In this document: one piece after another, positions 39,301 to 54,300 of the stretch
Position numbering within the stretch: the first letter of the stretch is position 1
Layout: each line of letters opens with the position of its first letter
NCBI GenBank assembly: GCA_028752905.1
Contig: JAQNBH010000007.1
Coordinates: 18,097,233 to 18,161,232 of the forward strand
Direction: 5' to 3'
Source of the DNA: Cladorhizidae sp. MBARI D1340-BT2
Taxonomy: Eukaryota > Porifera > Demospongiae > Poecilosclerida > Cladorhizidae
Length of the DNA: 64,000 bases
Position numbers and translations under genes: made by a program
Notes under the pieces: model-generated
Told to the model about the DNA's origin: nothing
The model's database searches: none
The model's input: only the letters and a program-made list of their open reading frames with translations

Positions 39301-42300
39301 AATTGGTGAGTCCTCACAGGGGTGTTGGATGGAAAACTTGGTGTATCTATATATCTGTTTTTATCAGTAGCTATGTATTCACCATACCTTCACCCCATAA
39401 AAAATATAAACAGGCTTGAGTTTCTCCATTTCTACACAAAGATCTGGAGCATGTTGTCATGTGTAACTGCCAACATTGAGCAAACTTGAGCTCATCATTT
39501 ACCTATTATCAATCTACCCATCCATCCTTCCACACACGCACACACACACACACTACACTTTATACTGCAATAAGTGAACTCTTCATTAGCATAATAGCAT
39601 TAAATCACACCATTAGTCTATCACTTAATTAGTCGCGTATTGTATCATTATCTGAATATTCTAGAAGACTCATTCCTATTCCTATATAAACTGTATGTAG
39701 ATTGAATACAAGACAGATAGTTGCGAGCTGACTATAGGGATATTACATTGGTAGCAAAGAACATTTGCTGAATAACTAATTAAATACAGATGGCCTACCA
39801 TCACATCAGTGTACCGTCTCCCTACACCACTGGTGATGCTCAACAATGGTTTGAGATTTGTAGCAGCAGAGCTAATGAATAGATGAAGCCACACCTGCCC
39901 TAAAGTTGCCTACTTTGGTTGGAGCTAACTGAAAATGAACAAAAGGACTCCCAAACTGCAAAAGATAAAATAGTGAAAAAATCATGCCATGTCATTCTCA
40001 ACACTTGAAGAATTTCACAACAGGAAGTTGCTGCCAGGAGAAGCAGTGCTGCATGATTTTAAGACATTGCTTGAATGACCTATACCTGATATTGACACTG
40101 CCTCTTGCACGTAACTGTTACTGTACCAGTTTTTTGCTGGAATACGTCATCAACTGCATGCAACTTGGAGAAGCTAATGATTCTGACAAGGCTGTTAGAT
40201 GAGAATGTATTGTTAATTCTCAATGAGCATGTGCTGTGTGTGTGTTCACAAAATGAAGTGGAAGGAAAAAATTAAGCCAGCAAGTTGCAATTCCCTCAAT
40301 CAATCAAAGTGTACCTCGAACATTACGACAATTTCAAGTGTAACCGAGTTAAGAAATTGTCCAAACTGTCAACAAATGGGTATTATACTTTGTTGTTTTA
40401 ATTGCAATCAACAAATTCCATACAAACTGCTCAAAATAACTTACTCCTGTAGACATTTCATCCGCCAAATCTTTGATTGGCACAATTTCTACACTCGCTT
40501 ATTGTCGGTAACAACGATATTACTTTTTCGTCAAAACCGTTGAACCATCTTAACAATCCAATGATTGTTAGCATGGAAACAATCAAGGAACTTCTGTAAT
40601 GGGTGACATGAGCTCCGCAAATCAATAAGCCCAAACAATGCCAATGCAATTACAGTAGCATCTGAAGTCTCAAGCAGCTATTCTTAAAGGTAAAATGGAT
40701 GGCATGATGAATGAAAATATGTTGGATTCAGGATCTGCTGTATCTTTAGTATGACAATCTGTAACAAGCGAACTGAAACATGTCAAGAATTTGCAACCAA
40801 CACCAAACTCTGCAACTCTTAACCACTTTGGATGAACCATTACTCATTCTCATTCTCAACCACATCAGCCCATACAGGTGAGTCAGCCAAAGTGCAACAT
40901 GACTTTGTTGCTGTCGACAAATTGGTAGCTCCAATGATACTAAGCAGACGAAAGGCAAGATGGACTTTCAGGCTCAGCAGTATTTTCAAAACTGGACCTT
41001 AAAAATGGGTGTTGGCAAATGCCAATTAACCAAAAAGACATAGTCAAGACAGCATTTTGTCCAGGCCCAGGCATGGGACCATTTCAATTCAAGTCATGGG
41101 ACTATTTCAATTCAAGTTGATGCCATTTGGACTCACAGGTGACCCTAGTTCCTTTTAGAGAATGAGGGACATAATATTTCGTGGATTTTCAGCTGTTGCA
41201 GTTTACATTGACAATATTTTTTATACGCTCTGCCAGCGTGAACAACATCAACATTACTTGAAGCTGGTTGTCTGAAACTTCATGAATAAGGGTTAACACT
41301 AAGGGGTCAAAGTTCACATAGGAAAAAGTATCCTATCTTTGGACATGTTTTCTTAGTCAAGCGAATGATGCCTGATAAGAAGAAGGTACAGGCAATCAAG
41401 AAATAGCCCACCCCTTCTGATTAGTAGGAGTTTGGCGATTTTTAAGATTGGCATCTTAATATTGCAGAGATCTTTGGACATTGCAGAGGAGCTTTTCACG
41501 AATTAACCCAGAAAGGGATATTGTTCACATGGACACCACAGGGTAATACAGCATTTGAATTGTTGAAAAATCTGATTGGAATATCACTACTTGCCTACTC
41601 AAAATTTGATCATGGAGCTAGCCCATTTACATTCTACACAGATGCTAGTGCCATAGGGCTGGGTGCAGTATTGGAACAAGATAATCATGCAATAGCATGT
41701 GCCAGTAGAGTCCTTACAAAAGCAGAGCATCAGTACATTGTTATCCAAAGAGGGGGTTTGGGTGGAAGTTGTGTATGCTCTCAAACAATTCTGTCATTAC
41801 CTTTTGGGGATGCCATTTAAACTGGCAACAGATCATGCACCTCTACAAAGGATATCTGCACAAAAAATGGAATGTCTACTGTCCTGTTGGACACTGGCTT
41901 GACAGGAGTACAATCTGTCTATAAGAAATGGAACTGAGAATTTACACTTTCCAGGCATGACCAGTTCACAGTTCAAACCAAACAGCAGTCATGATGGGTA
42001 TCACAGAAGGATATATTACAGGAGCTTCAAAGTGCTCAACATGAAGCCTTTAATAATGCTCTAAACACTTCAACATGGCACCAACAACCATTCTGGTGCT
42101 ACAAACAGTTATGAAGTCAATCAAATGATGGAATTGTCTACAGGAAGTCTTCTAATCCAGCATCAATTCAGTCACAACACCAATTCTTGCAATTAGCCTT
42201 CAGAAATGAGATTTGCCAAAAGCCTTGCTACAAGACCACAATGTTGTAAGTGCAGGCCACCAAGGTTCATCAAAATATGTCATGATTATTTACCAAATGG

Positions 42301-45300
42301 CCTGAAACTATTCCATTACCAGATTGAATAGCACCACAAATAACCAGTGAATTAGTCCATTATGGAAGTGCCATAGATGCTTACAGAGGTTGAAATTTTG
42401 AAAGTTCTATTCTAAGACAGACTCTTAAAGCTTTCAGCATTACCAAGACACAGACTATGGCATACCACCCACAGGGAGACAGAATGGTGAAGAAGTTTAA
42501 TCGGTCACATCTATAGCTTGGTATATACAATGAAAAGAAAACTGTTGGGAGCATTACTTACAACCTTTTCTGTATGCATATCTACCAGAGTTAACATTCC
42601 TGATGAAGTAACAATGCAAGAAAACCTCCCACAGCTCTTGTTTCAACCCAACTCATACCAAGCTCAATTCCAATCTAAACTTGCAGAGTTATAAGACACT
42701 GTTGACTTGTGGAGTCCACAAAGGCTCAGAAAGTTAGTTATGAAGTCAGTTCACCAAAACACTCTTTTTATATTTCAGTTCGTATAGAAGGGAACTGATA
42801 GAAGGAAAGCTAGAACCAAATTGGGAAGATGTTGGAAACACGAGTCAATGGCCTCCAATTCGATGTCCAATGTAACTCGAGTCAAATTCTTTAACAAAAT
42901 GGGAGCATATGCAGTGCCCTATATATTGCCATAATGGACACTTCATTAGCATACCCATAGTGTGTGGGTGTACAATATTACTTTAGTCAGCTTACAATAA
43001 TCTACTTGTATCCAATCAACATATAAAGATGCTCATGGTATATATTTTTGATACATTGCTTGTTTCTTTTAATTTTTGATAAATGAAATATTCTTTTTTT
43101 GTTTGTATTTTTGGTTGTTGTTATTAGTTATATATAATGTCAAGCCACCTCTTTGTTGTTTAATTAAACAGACATACAGTTAGTTTTATTGAAGGACTTG
43201 CTGGCAAAATAATTTCTCAGTAAACCAACTACTCTTTGCATCCAAAAAATAGCAAGCCTCAATATTTCACACACAAACTAGCTTATCTATTATTAATGAA
43301 CTGCCAGTTGCATAACAGACTTGCTCAAGTATCAGTTACTCGAACATACAGAGTATTCTAGTAGTAAAATTGTTTTGAATGGACCCATGTGGATGATTGA
43401 AAAGAGATAAAAAAATCATTTATCCTTGAATGCAAATTTTAGTTTTTATCTGCCAGTTTACTACCATAAGGGAGAATTTAAGGCCTGCTGGAAGTGTCTT
43501 GAGCACAAAAAGGACATGCTAAGAAGCTGAAAAGTGAATTTTAACCAAGCTATGAATTTTTTGTGTGTGTTGTTAACATCTGCCCTTGTGAAATAGGGGT
43601 CAAACCATGTAGGGAGTGATTCTCTGATAATTAGGTACCGTATTCATTCAAATAAAAGTTCCATCCTGTAATGTAGTCTTCCAATGTAGCATACCTAGTT
43701 GATTAAGAATGTACACATTAGCACCAGTATACAATCGATAAATCTCTTGCACTACAATATATAAAAGCTGCTGTGTTAATAAACAAATCCTTCTGAGCTG
43801 GCAGAATATCTGTGAAGGTGGAAGGGTCTGAAGTAAGAGAGCCTCAAGGATTACAGATTAGCAGCTTTAACTCTTCCAACTATTGCTGAAGCACTCACCA
43901 GCTGTTGGAAGAGAGTGACAGACCTCCCTGGAGAAAGAGGATGAACAAAGACTGAACTGAATCAACTCCTGCTTGTTGACAATAATATCAACCAGGAAGT
44001 CGATAACTGACGGCAGCTAACTTTACATCTATGATGTCTATAAACACAACCACACTGACCAGCAAAAAATAATTGCATCAGTGCAATGCCCTTTGGTGCA
44101 GCAGATCTGCTGCAAAAGGCTGACTTTCTTTCACTGTGCAAGTGCAATACCACTGTACTTCTGCAGCTTTGTGTGATCACAAACCATGGTATTTATGCTG
44201 AAATAAATAGAAGTTGTGACTTCTATTTGAGTGAATATGGTACACCATTAGAGAGTGATAATGCATAAATTCAAGTTCTACAAAATCAAGCTCCAAGTTT
44301 ATGGGACTCTGGCATTAATGCTGATCATAAACACTCGTTTCTTCTTGTGTGTGTTGTTAACTTTACTTATGTAGACGAGACACATTTGTCATCTACATCC
44401 CCCATCAACAATTGTTAAAATTCCACAAACTAAACAGATGCTTTGGTAGTGGATAACCTACATCCTCCTTTGACTATACATGTATGCATGCGGGTTTTAC
44501 TTACCAAGAAAGTGGATATATCCACACAAAGACCACAATAGGTTGCTATCGCTAAACATCTTCATTAGAGCTTCGATGGTAAAATGTAACTCAAACTGTT
44601 GGCAAAATTGTGTAGCTAGCCCAAGCTATGGACTCTTGGAAACTTAGTAGCTAATCAGGTATACTTTCATTTGTGGACTTCCTTCTTTGGACCAACCCTA
44701 AACCAATGCATTGGCTATAGCTATAGCAGAGATCTGTAGCTATAGGTTTCTCACATGTATTATTTTATATCAAGTAAGTTGTGCAGCTAGTCTAAGCTGT
44801 GTGTGGTAACTTACAGGAAAGCTTCCTCCTCAAAGAGTTGTAGGTCTTTGGATAACCAATGCATAAAACCACAGAGTTAATTGCATTTGAATTTCATTAT
44901 GTTTTTTTAAAGGTATAAACAGCTTTATAAATGAGGGATTTACCATTGCCATCTCCACTTCAACGAATTTACATATATTTTTACCCAGAATTAGTGGCGT
45001 ATGCAAATGTGCTTGTGAGCTCAAGATACCTCGATGACTTTGGCAGTTAAATATGACATGCTTCAGAGCTTCGCATGGGAATAGGACAAAGCTCGAGTAT
45101 GCTTGGTAGTCAGGTTTGGTACATCCTATTGCAGAAAAATGCTCCCTTAATTATTTCTTTATTATTTCACTAGACCCCCCCTCCCCATGAGCACAGTCAA
45201 CAATAGAAAACAAGTTATAGTACATGCTTATGTGATACGATCTGAGAAAAGGGCCCACTTTGGCCCAAATTTTTTTCTGCGTTATTGTCATGAGATTAAA

Positions 45301-48300
45301 GTTCAAGGATAGCTAAGTAGAATGGTACTGGAATTGTGCCTTGATCTAATGCCATTCCAAAGTTATACACAGTTTTGCTTCCATTCTTCCCTACACTGTC
45401 AAACGAGAAAACACGTCTAGAAATTTCCCTTGTGTTGTTATACGCGAAACTCCGCATCACGGATTGATGACGTCATGTTTTAAAAATCATAAGACGACCC
45501 GTATCAGAAGTAGTTTTTTGGCAAGAGCCTAGGTAATGCTAGGCCATGGCGCTACTCTGTTAAATAGCTGGGACAAAGGGAGAAGAACTTCTTGGCATCT
45601 TGTGAAAGGTATGGTTTAGTCTTAGTTTGTTATTAGCTACACCCTGGCTAGCTACAAGTTAACTGTTTAGAATTTTGTTTATTGTTTTGAGGGCTATCAT
45701 CTTCAAGTTATAGGCTTAGCTATCTATAGTTTTGTCGTCGTCTCTATAGGGTCCAACTGAGTTTTTGCACCTTTACTACTTTGTTTAAACTAAATTATAC
45801 CCTGGCTACAAATGTCAGATTTTGTTTTTGTTTTGAGAGCCAAGTTATAGGGTTCCAAGTGAGTTTCTGCACCTTCACTATTTATTTTACCTTTGGTTTT
45901 GGATTAGTAGCTAAGCTAAAAGTGTAGTTTGATTGAGTGGCTAGTGCTGACAGCAGTGGTTATCTTTGTAATGGTTATAGCTAGGACATAGCAAGGACAT
46001 AAAAACATAAAAATAAAATGAGCAAGGATAAAATTTAGAATTTAGTAAGGATAAAATTAGCAAGGAGAAGGTAGTGAGTAGCTAAGTGACAGAATGCTGA
46101 CGTCATGGTTCTGGGCATGACCTGCTGTTGTGTGCTACTTTCTTGCAGGTCATACACGTGCGGACCCTTTTTGTCGGTGGTGCTGATATGGTCGAGTTCT
46201 CCACATCCTCGTCAACCACTGGTGAGCAGCTCGACTGGATGGCTTTAGAAAAGATGATGGTTTGGGGCATGTTATGTCTTTGTCCTTCTCGGGACAGAAC
46301 TGTCGGATGCTGTCAAATAAGTACCACTGTCGTTCTGGCGACAAACCTTTGGCGGGAATGATGTGTGGCATATCTGTGACTGTTGGTGTCCAGCAATGTT
46401 TGGCAAGCACAAACCGGTGTTGTACAGTGTCTGAACGCTCCTTTGCTGTCACTGTGCCTGGATCGGATGAACTGAATATGAATTGGTGGAAACGCTTTAT
46501 TCCTGAGAACTTCTTCAAGCAAAGAAGTCTCTCCAATTGAAGCAAGGAATGATGGTGGTCAATTCACACCACTTCTGCTTCAACTCCTATTTGACATCAA
46601 ACACACACACAATATCGGATTGAAATCACCATTTTTTTGTAAGCATGATGTTTTATTTGTATGCACCTGCATTTAGCTCACTGTCATCTTCTATGTCACT
46701 ATCATCGGCATGGTCATCAGGTGTACAGAAATACTCTTCCAATACTTCCAAGAGGGGTTGCTGGTCTTCATGGCTGAAGTGCAAAGAGAGTTTACTGCGC
46801 GAGCTGCTTCAGAAGAGCTTCTTGTTAAGGTTGCTACGAAAACTGAAGGGAAATTTCCGCGTGCCCGGAAGAAAACTGAAGGGAAATTCCTGCATGCCCG
46901 TAATTTCATTCCGGGCACGCGGTAGCTTCGCGTGGCTTCTCTATTTTTTAAACTTTTTCTAACTGCTCGCTTGAAAGGAAGGAAGCGCTTCTTGGCCTTA
47001 AAACTTTGCACAAAGATACAGCAATGACCCAAGATGCCTCTGAGGTAATTTATGAAAATATCATGAATCATAACCTTGGTAGCTATTTCAGGTCCTAGTG
47101 CAAAATCAGTTTTTGCGCGAAGTGGGCCCTTTTCTCAGATCGTATCACATATGTGTAATATAAACATGGTCTACATAGGTACAGTCAATAAGATATGGCA
47201 TGTCTTCTCTGGTTGGCCATTTAAGATGATATATACTAAAAAAATTAAACAACAAAAAAATATTGGTGCACATAATTTCTAATAAAAACTGCTATGGCTA
47301 TATCGTGTTTTTGACAAGTCAATCCAATATAGTGGAGATTTCTTAACTAAATCTTATTTCAAGTTGTTTGTTAGATTGTTTAATTGTTGTTGTTGCTTCT
47401 AAATAGTATAGTGGTGAGGAATCAGTCAGCTGTAAAAATATTGAGAGGCGCCTTGCAACTTGTGTCTCCTTTATCAGTCAGAACATGATTATTAATATCC
47501 ACTGTGGCTTTTTTGCAATTGAGTAAAAAATTAATCATACACAGATGTTGGAAAAATAAAATAGGAGTAATCTGGTATTAATGTTTTTGCAGAAATTGTA
47601 CATCAAATTGTAATGATAAATTAATATCAACTGCTTGAACTTGATTAAGATAAATACTTTATGGCCCTACTGATTGCCAAGATTAATCACTCACATGTCC
47701 TATGATCTTTCATGCATGCAAGATATTATATACAGAGTGTATGCATGTACGTACTGCAAAGGTAGAGTACATTTTATATATAGATTTTTCCCGAAATTTG
47801 ATGCAAAGTTTTGAAAGAAATTGAGATGATAATTCATTTTCAGACTAGGATGGAACTGAAGTCAATGACCTGAATATTGAATGTTAGGATCGAGAATACA
47901 GCTAAACTAGAACATAAAAGCAACCAGGAAGTCCGCTAGCTTTAACTTGCAACTCCATTGCAAGTGTTCATGTGAAGGTGAATAATGCAGATGTATGCAC
48001 TATACATATCAAGCACACATTGTCATTTTTAGGTGAATGGTCATGTACCCAATGGTACTGGGTATATACTTAGCTATAGGAAAATGTGCTGACCAGAAAG
48101 TAAGTCATGCATGCATATATACACTAATATACACAATGCATACACACACACATTCAAATTTTATTGTTATTTGAAGTGTTCACTTACCATTTAACCAAGC
48201 GGATACTTCCCTTGGTTTGAGTCTTTCCCTCAATGTCAACACTTCAGACTGATTATCGTAAGTAATCTCATGGAATATAACAGTAAAACGGTCTCTAGCA

Positions 48301-51300
48301 ATAGAAGGTCCATCAGGCAACTCTTCATAAAAACCAGCAGAAAAAAAGGTTGTATCTATAGATAAATAATCACATAAATACAGCATGTTGATGATAACAG
48401 TAATTAATATGGTCTCCAATGTTACAGTGATCAAATTCATGCTGGATTTAATAATGTGTGGAGTAGGAAGGGCCAAATGAAGATTGGTAGAGGTCAAACC
48501 TATGCCATGTATGCAAAAAATATATTCTAGCTTTCTTTATCACAATAAAAATAAAAATAAATAAAATGTCTTTACTCATTCTGCAGTTGATATTGTGACA
48601 GGAACAGATTATGTACTTCTATCAGTAATTTTTTTAACACTTGTCTGCTTATTAAACACGTACATGTATAGACACTTGTAACTTCATGAATTAGAATGTC
48701 ATACAAAGGTATGGCCTTGACAACATTGGGAAACTTCTGCAATTGTAATTGTAACTTCTGCATGTCAATATCACATTGTACAAGGTGCACACTTCCTGAG
48801 GCAATGAAACAACTCTTCCAGTGGCAAGCAACTTCCCATCTTTTCTCACAAAGAGAAAGTTGTGCACCAAAAATCATTTTTCTAAGTCACCTTTGACATC
48901 ATCAAATTGTTTAGAAATATGTTCTTCTGGTAATGATCACACATATCTGAAGACTCTCATTTAACTGTTTCAATGAAAATATAAAATCTATGGTCTGTTC
49001 ATTGCCTCTGAAGTACTCATAATGCAACATTCGCAGCAAGATAGCAAAACAATTCAGTTACAGCAATCCTGAAACTGTAGCTCCTCAAAAAACAATACCA
49101 TATGCTCCCATGCCCCCACTGCCAGAGTATCTGTGGATGGAAAGTTACTAGGGATATGCACGGTTCATCTGCATATGGGAGAGTTCTAGGGATATCCAGG
49201 ATTCATCCACAGAGATGAACTATGGATGTCCCAGGTTAAAAAAATTCATTCACGGATTTTCTGACAGCATGGAATATGTGTGGATACACTCCACAGATGA
49301 ACCCTGGATATCCCTCATAACTCAGCCATCTGCAAATGAACTATGGATGTCCCTAGTAACTTTTCTATCCACATATAATGTGACAGTGATGGCATGGAGT
49401 ATGTGTTAACAACCGCGGATGACCCTTGGATATGCATAGTAACTCTGCCATCTGCAGATAAACTGTGGATATTCTTAATAACTCTGCCATCCATGGAAAA
49501 GCCATTAGTAACTTGGTCACAAGGATGACACAGGATTGACGACAACACTGGACATGTATGAATTACTTCGCTCTTTATAAGGATGAAGAAAACCAATGAC
49601 ACACATCCACACTCGCTGGCAACATGTTTCACACAACAAGTGCACATGATCCATTACCTGTCTTAATGGTGGAGTCATGCATACGCACAGTATGTTTGTG
49701 CATGTCATTCTAAAAGTGCATTGGCAGGGTTTCATTTAGGGGAGGGCTGCCCCCCCTTGGAAATTAAAATTCTTATTGATGTTGATAAGTGCTTGACATC
49801 ATGCCCCCCCTTAATATCCAGATTCCTCCAGTTGCCCCCCCCCCCCCCCCCCCCCCACCCTCCTTGGACAATTTTCTAAATGAAACCCTGATTGGTATGA
49901 CATAACCTTCCTCATTCATCTGACTATGACAAGTCTGAAGCACAGGGAACCTTGCCTACTCATCAGGGCTATGGTTGTGGTCCAGCCATTTCTTCCTGCC
50001 CATCTACTGGTGGCTCTATTATGGAATAGATCCAGTTGGAGGTTCCTGCACTAAAAGTGAGCATACCACTAACACATTTGCTTATAAGTTGACAAGTGTG
50101 CTCACTTTACATACCATATCATTATGGGTTGTGTAAACTTTCTGCTGTTGACTTTTTTACGGAGAATGTGTGGGACTTTGTTGTGATTGATATGCTAATC
50201 GTACTGACAGACAGTTAACATTCCTCGAGCTCATCCCAGGCATGATATCATTGAGTGAAGGTATTTGTGGGTATACTTGCATCATGGGTATTGTCCATTT
50301 TCCTTGTTTGGGCTCTGCTGGAGCACACAGCATCTTATCCTCAGTATAGCTGGTATTTTCAACATCATGCCTCTTAGGAGGTTTGATAGCTATTTTGTTT
50401 CCTCCACTTGGCTGGTAGAAACTCAGCAGTACCACGCTAGCCACCCATATATATCTTATAGCTGAAAAAAACTCCCAAACTTAGTTCTAGCAAAGTTTGA
50501 ACCCGAATATGTAAGTGTAGCAATATGTGATAAAATTAGTTTTATCTTCGAATATTTGCTGAGCAACTAGAATTCACCATAATGCTCTTTCTCGTTCATA
50601 GACCATAATCAACCATTGTTGACCAATAATTAGTGCCAAAAGCTAAATCTGTTGATTATAATAATATTCATTGTATGTGGTTTGTTGCTAAGACACAAAT
50701 TTGTTATAATGTCCATCAATTCATCACTATCACCTTATATATGGTTGCTAGGTACTTTTCTTCGTCCACAAAATAATGTCAAAATATGAAAGAAAAAAGA
50801 CATTATAAAGTGGCCGGTGAGATAGTTAAGTCAATGAACTTTATAATCTGCCAGATGATCTCTCATGTTTTTTCACAATTAATAAACAGAAACATATATG
50901 TGATAATTTTCAGTCTTCTCGTACTAAAATTGTTATGAATTGACCTAAGCAATGCAGGGGGGAAACCAAGAAATACATAGAGAGCTTAATATATATATAC
51001 TCTGCCTTAATACAGCATTGAGCACTATTTGTAGCCTTCTCAGCAAACTACCTTCTAAGTATATATATATATATATATATATGTATAGGAGAGGCTTGTA
51101 AAAAAAAAAAAAGGAACAAGAATTTACCCCAAAAAACACTAGAACCACCATTCTGTACACCATATAAAATACTGATTAAAAAGTAGTATATTATTGGTTT
51201 AGGTAAATTCTTGGTTGCTTTCTTTGTTGACAAGTCAATCCAAAATATGCTTGCTTTAATTTTGTTTTACATAAACTTGTTTGTAATTATCTTTGCTTTA

Positions 51301-54300
51301 AGTTTCCGCTCTACAGTTGAGCACCCTCCTTGAAGAAGTTTACAGTTGCTTAGAAACTGTAGCTCCTTGGTTAGACCATGTCCTAGATTAGAACATGCCC
51401 TGGATTAGACCACATACCATCTACTTCTCTAAGCAGGAAATAATTATGAAAGCTCCAGAGAAAATGCTCCATTTAGAGAGGATCGGCACGTGTCACCACG
51501 GAAGAAATCCTTCAAAAATTGCAGCATTTCAGTTGAGTGAGATGTGTTATATTATGATAACATTCACTTAGTAACAATTTTTCGCCTGTGACTTCCTTCT
51601 TTGAATAAGCCTAGACCAGTCCATCAGTTATAGCTGGTTTGTAGCTATAGCTTTCTCATGGCACTGAGAGCTCTAGTGGAAAAATACAGCCTATTTCAAC
51701 TAACATTGAAAACAGGGTTGGCAGTAGAGGGAATTTACTTTGAACACTGCTTGGCATTAAGAGGGTTAATAATGCCTGGACAAGAAGCACAAAGTGCTGC
51801 AGGAACCGAAATATTGCAAGTGAGACCACCAAACTCCAGGTGGGAGAGACCGGTGATGATGATTACTTCGCATGACGAAGCTGATTAAGACAAAGATGAA
51901 CAGAGACAATAGCCAGAGCACGAATACTGCCATTATCACTTGTTCAAGCTCGAGTGAGCTTGGGCTACTATTGTGCACATGCCCATTAGTCTTGTTCAAA
52001 TAATAGAGTGTGCTTCAAATAGAATGTGCAGCTAGGCAGCTCATGAAATGAATAGAAAGCGTGCATTTTAATTACAAAAATATGGCTTACACCGGTGAGG
52101 GTTAAAAGTGGCTCAAACCAATACGGGGAATGTTAGCACCCTCCCGGATATCATCAATGAGCACTACTACATCTACCCAACACCGGTGAGGGTTAAAAGT
52201 GGCTCAAACCAATACGGGGAATGTTAGCACCCTCCCGGATATCATCAATGAGCACTACTACATCTACCCAGCCCATCTTTAATGATCTATCCTAAAATCA
52301 AGCTTCTGGTAAAAGATAATATACAGTGAAGGCAACTTAGTAAAAATGCAGCCATAACATGCATAAAAGATTAACCTTACCACTAGAGGGATCACTTCCA
52401 TACTCCCTGAATTCTCCAAATCCATTAAACTCAGGATGCACTGAAATAAGACTTCTTGTTGCTCTGGATGGAGCTGTTGCATTTCCAAAACTGCCATTCC
52501 TAATCTGCACAACAAATGACATCATGTTAATGTTCTGTAGAGGGGAGGAGGGAACCTTGGTCCCCTAACCAAACCCCCCCATCCCATGATTGGAAAAGGT
52601 TCATAGGTTCATAATTGTATACTACCATTACAGTAACCATAATCAACTCGAAATTGTACTCTCTCGAAGTTTCAACTAGATGCTCTAGCCTTCATCAGGA
52701 ATAATGCTACATATGAATGCAGCAGTGTGTGTACATATACATGCAGCAGTGTGTGCATGTATGCATGCAGCAATGTGTGCACATATCATTATTCCCGATG
52801 AAGGCTAGAGCATCTAGTCGAAACATCGAGAGAGTACAATTTCGAGTTGATTATTGAGAAGGTTATTGTAATGTTATTATGTCAACTGAGTGTTCATTGA
52901 GAGTTTATACACCATGCTGGTTGACATGTTGTCCTCTCTGTATTGTCATGGTATGTATTTTATCTGTAAACTAGCTCAGATGACTCTCAATCTCAAATCT
53001 AAAATGCAAAACATTTTCTGCAAGAGCATTTAGTGGCAGTTCGAATTAGGGAGTCGAGGTGAATGTCCGGCAAATTAGTTGGAGAGTGGTCCTGTTGGAC
53101 AATAGTCAAGCACTTATGCCATTTGGCGGTTGCAAGAGACCATATATAAAAGCAAAAATGGGGAAAGCATCCCAAAATTGTGATGTCCTATACTCTAGTT
53201 GCTCTGCAGTCCTATAAATTATGTACTATTAGGAATTTCCTTCAGTGCTATGTTATGAGTTGATATGTAATCCTACCTTTATTGCCATGCTATCTAATGG
53301 GCATGTAGCCCTGTCTGTATTGCTACAAAAGTTGGTATGTAGTCCTACCCATGCTGTGATGTTAAATTGGCCCTTGGAGGTTACTAACTGGAGTAAACCC
53401 CAATAAACTGGTGATTAGTGGATCCCTCCTAGAGATGGAGGATTCACACAGGCTGTGGTTGTTCTGGAAGAGTAAGTAGATCCTGATCAATGTCTGATGT
53501 TGGAAGACAGGATATAGCTTTGTGTTCAAGCAACAGCCTTTACAGGAGAGTAAGAAATTACTATACACTGTCTCTTTGACTGCAGGCACAGTACACTTCC
53601 CCCAAAGTAACATCGAAGCACAAAGTCATTATTAATTCAACCCTTACTTCCACGAAGAAAAGAATGACATCATATCCATGGTGGTGTGCAGTAACGTCAT
53701 ATCAGTAAAGGTTGCTATCGATTGCACTTCATTAATGTGGAAATAATAGTGAGATAATTCACTACTAAACTATTTGGATTGATTTGTCATAAAAAAACAC
53801 AGAAAGACAATTTCACTCATGTAGACTTCAGCCAATTAGACAACCGTTTACTATTTAAAATCACACACACCAGAACAGAAACTAAAGTGTACCCATATAT
53901 ATATATATATGTATACACCACAATAAGTTTGATGACCCTTTACCATTTAATACCACATACACCAGAGTCATCCAACTGGCAGTAGTCTAAATGGATACAG
54001 TTTTGTTTCTGCTCATTTCTGACAACTTATCCTATCACATTTTGTTGTACTTTTTTCTTTTTTATAACTCTTAGATGACGATGGATGAATTTTTTTTTTA
54101 ACATTCCATAAGATGACGCCATTTTTTAAAAACACCTTGGGCTGAGACAATGCTATTTTATTCACATGCCTTTTTTTTTTTAAAGTTAACTGCTTCACGC
54201 TCCCACTCTGGCTGGATTTAGGATTTAATACACCAATTGTTAATGGAACACTATTTTACTTCTGTGAACAAGTATCATTATATTTACTATCTGGAGTAGC

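Larger units (their letters stand above)
39748..42950 (+). mobile_element. Ty3/gypsy retrotransposon remnant, gag-pol
   Basis: Collinear pieces of a gypsy-type element on the plus strand, from a possible primer-binding site (TTGGTAGCAAAGAAC, about 39748) to the integrase end near 42900. The order gag, protease, RT, RNase H, integrase is that of Ty3/gypsy. About 3.1 kb of coding remains against the usual 4 kb or more, with many stops and frameshifts. It lies in the intron between semaphorin exons 4 and 3, on the opposite strand to that gene. Confidence 0.85.

Noticed and set aside
46262..46540. 92-codon plus-strand ORF in the TIR element
   Set aside because: It overlaps the longer minus-strand ORF (46150-46545), which has the more family-like sequence. 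At most one is real.
49215..49735. Overlapping ORFs on both strands
   Set aside because: They follow a degenerate satellite-like repeat that is open in several frames.
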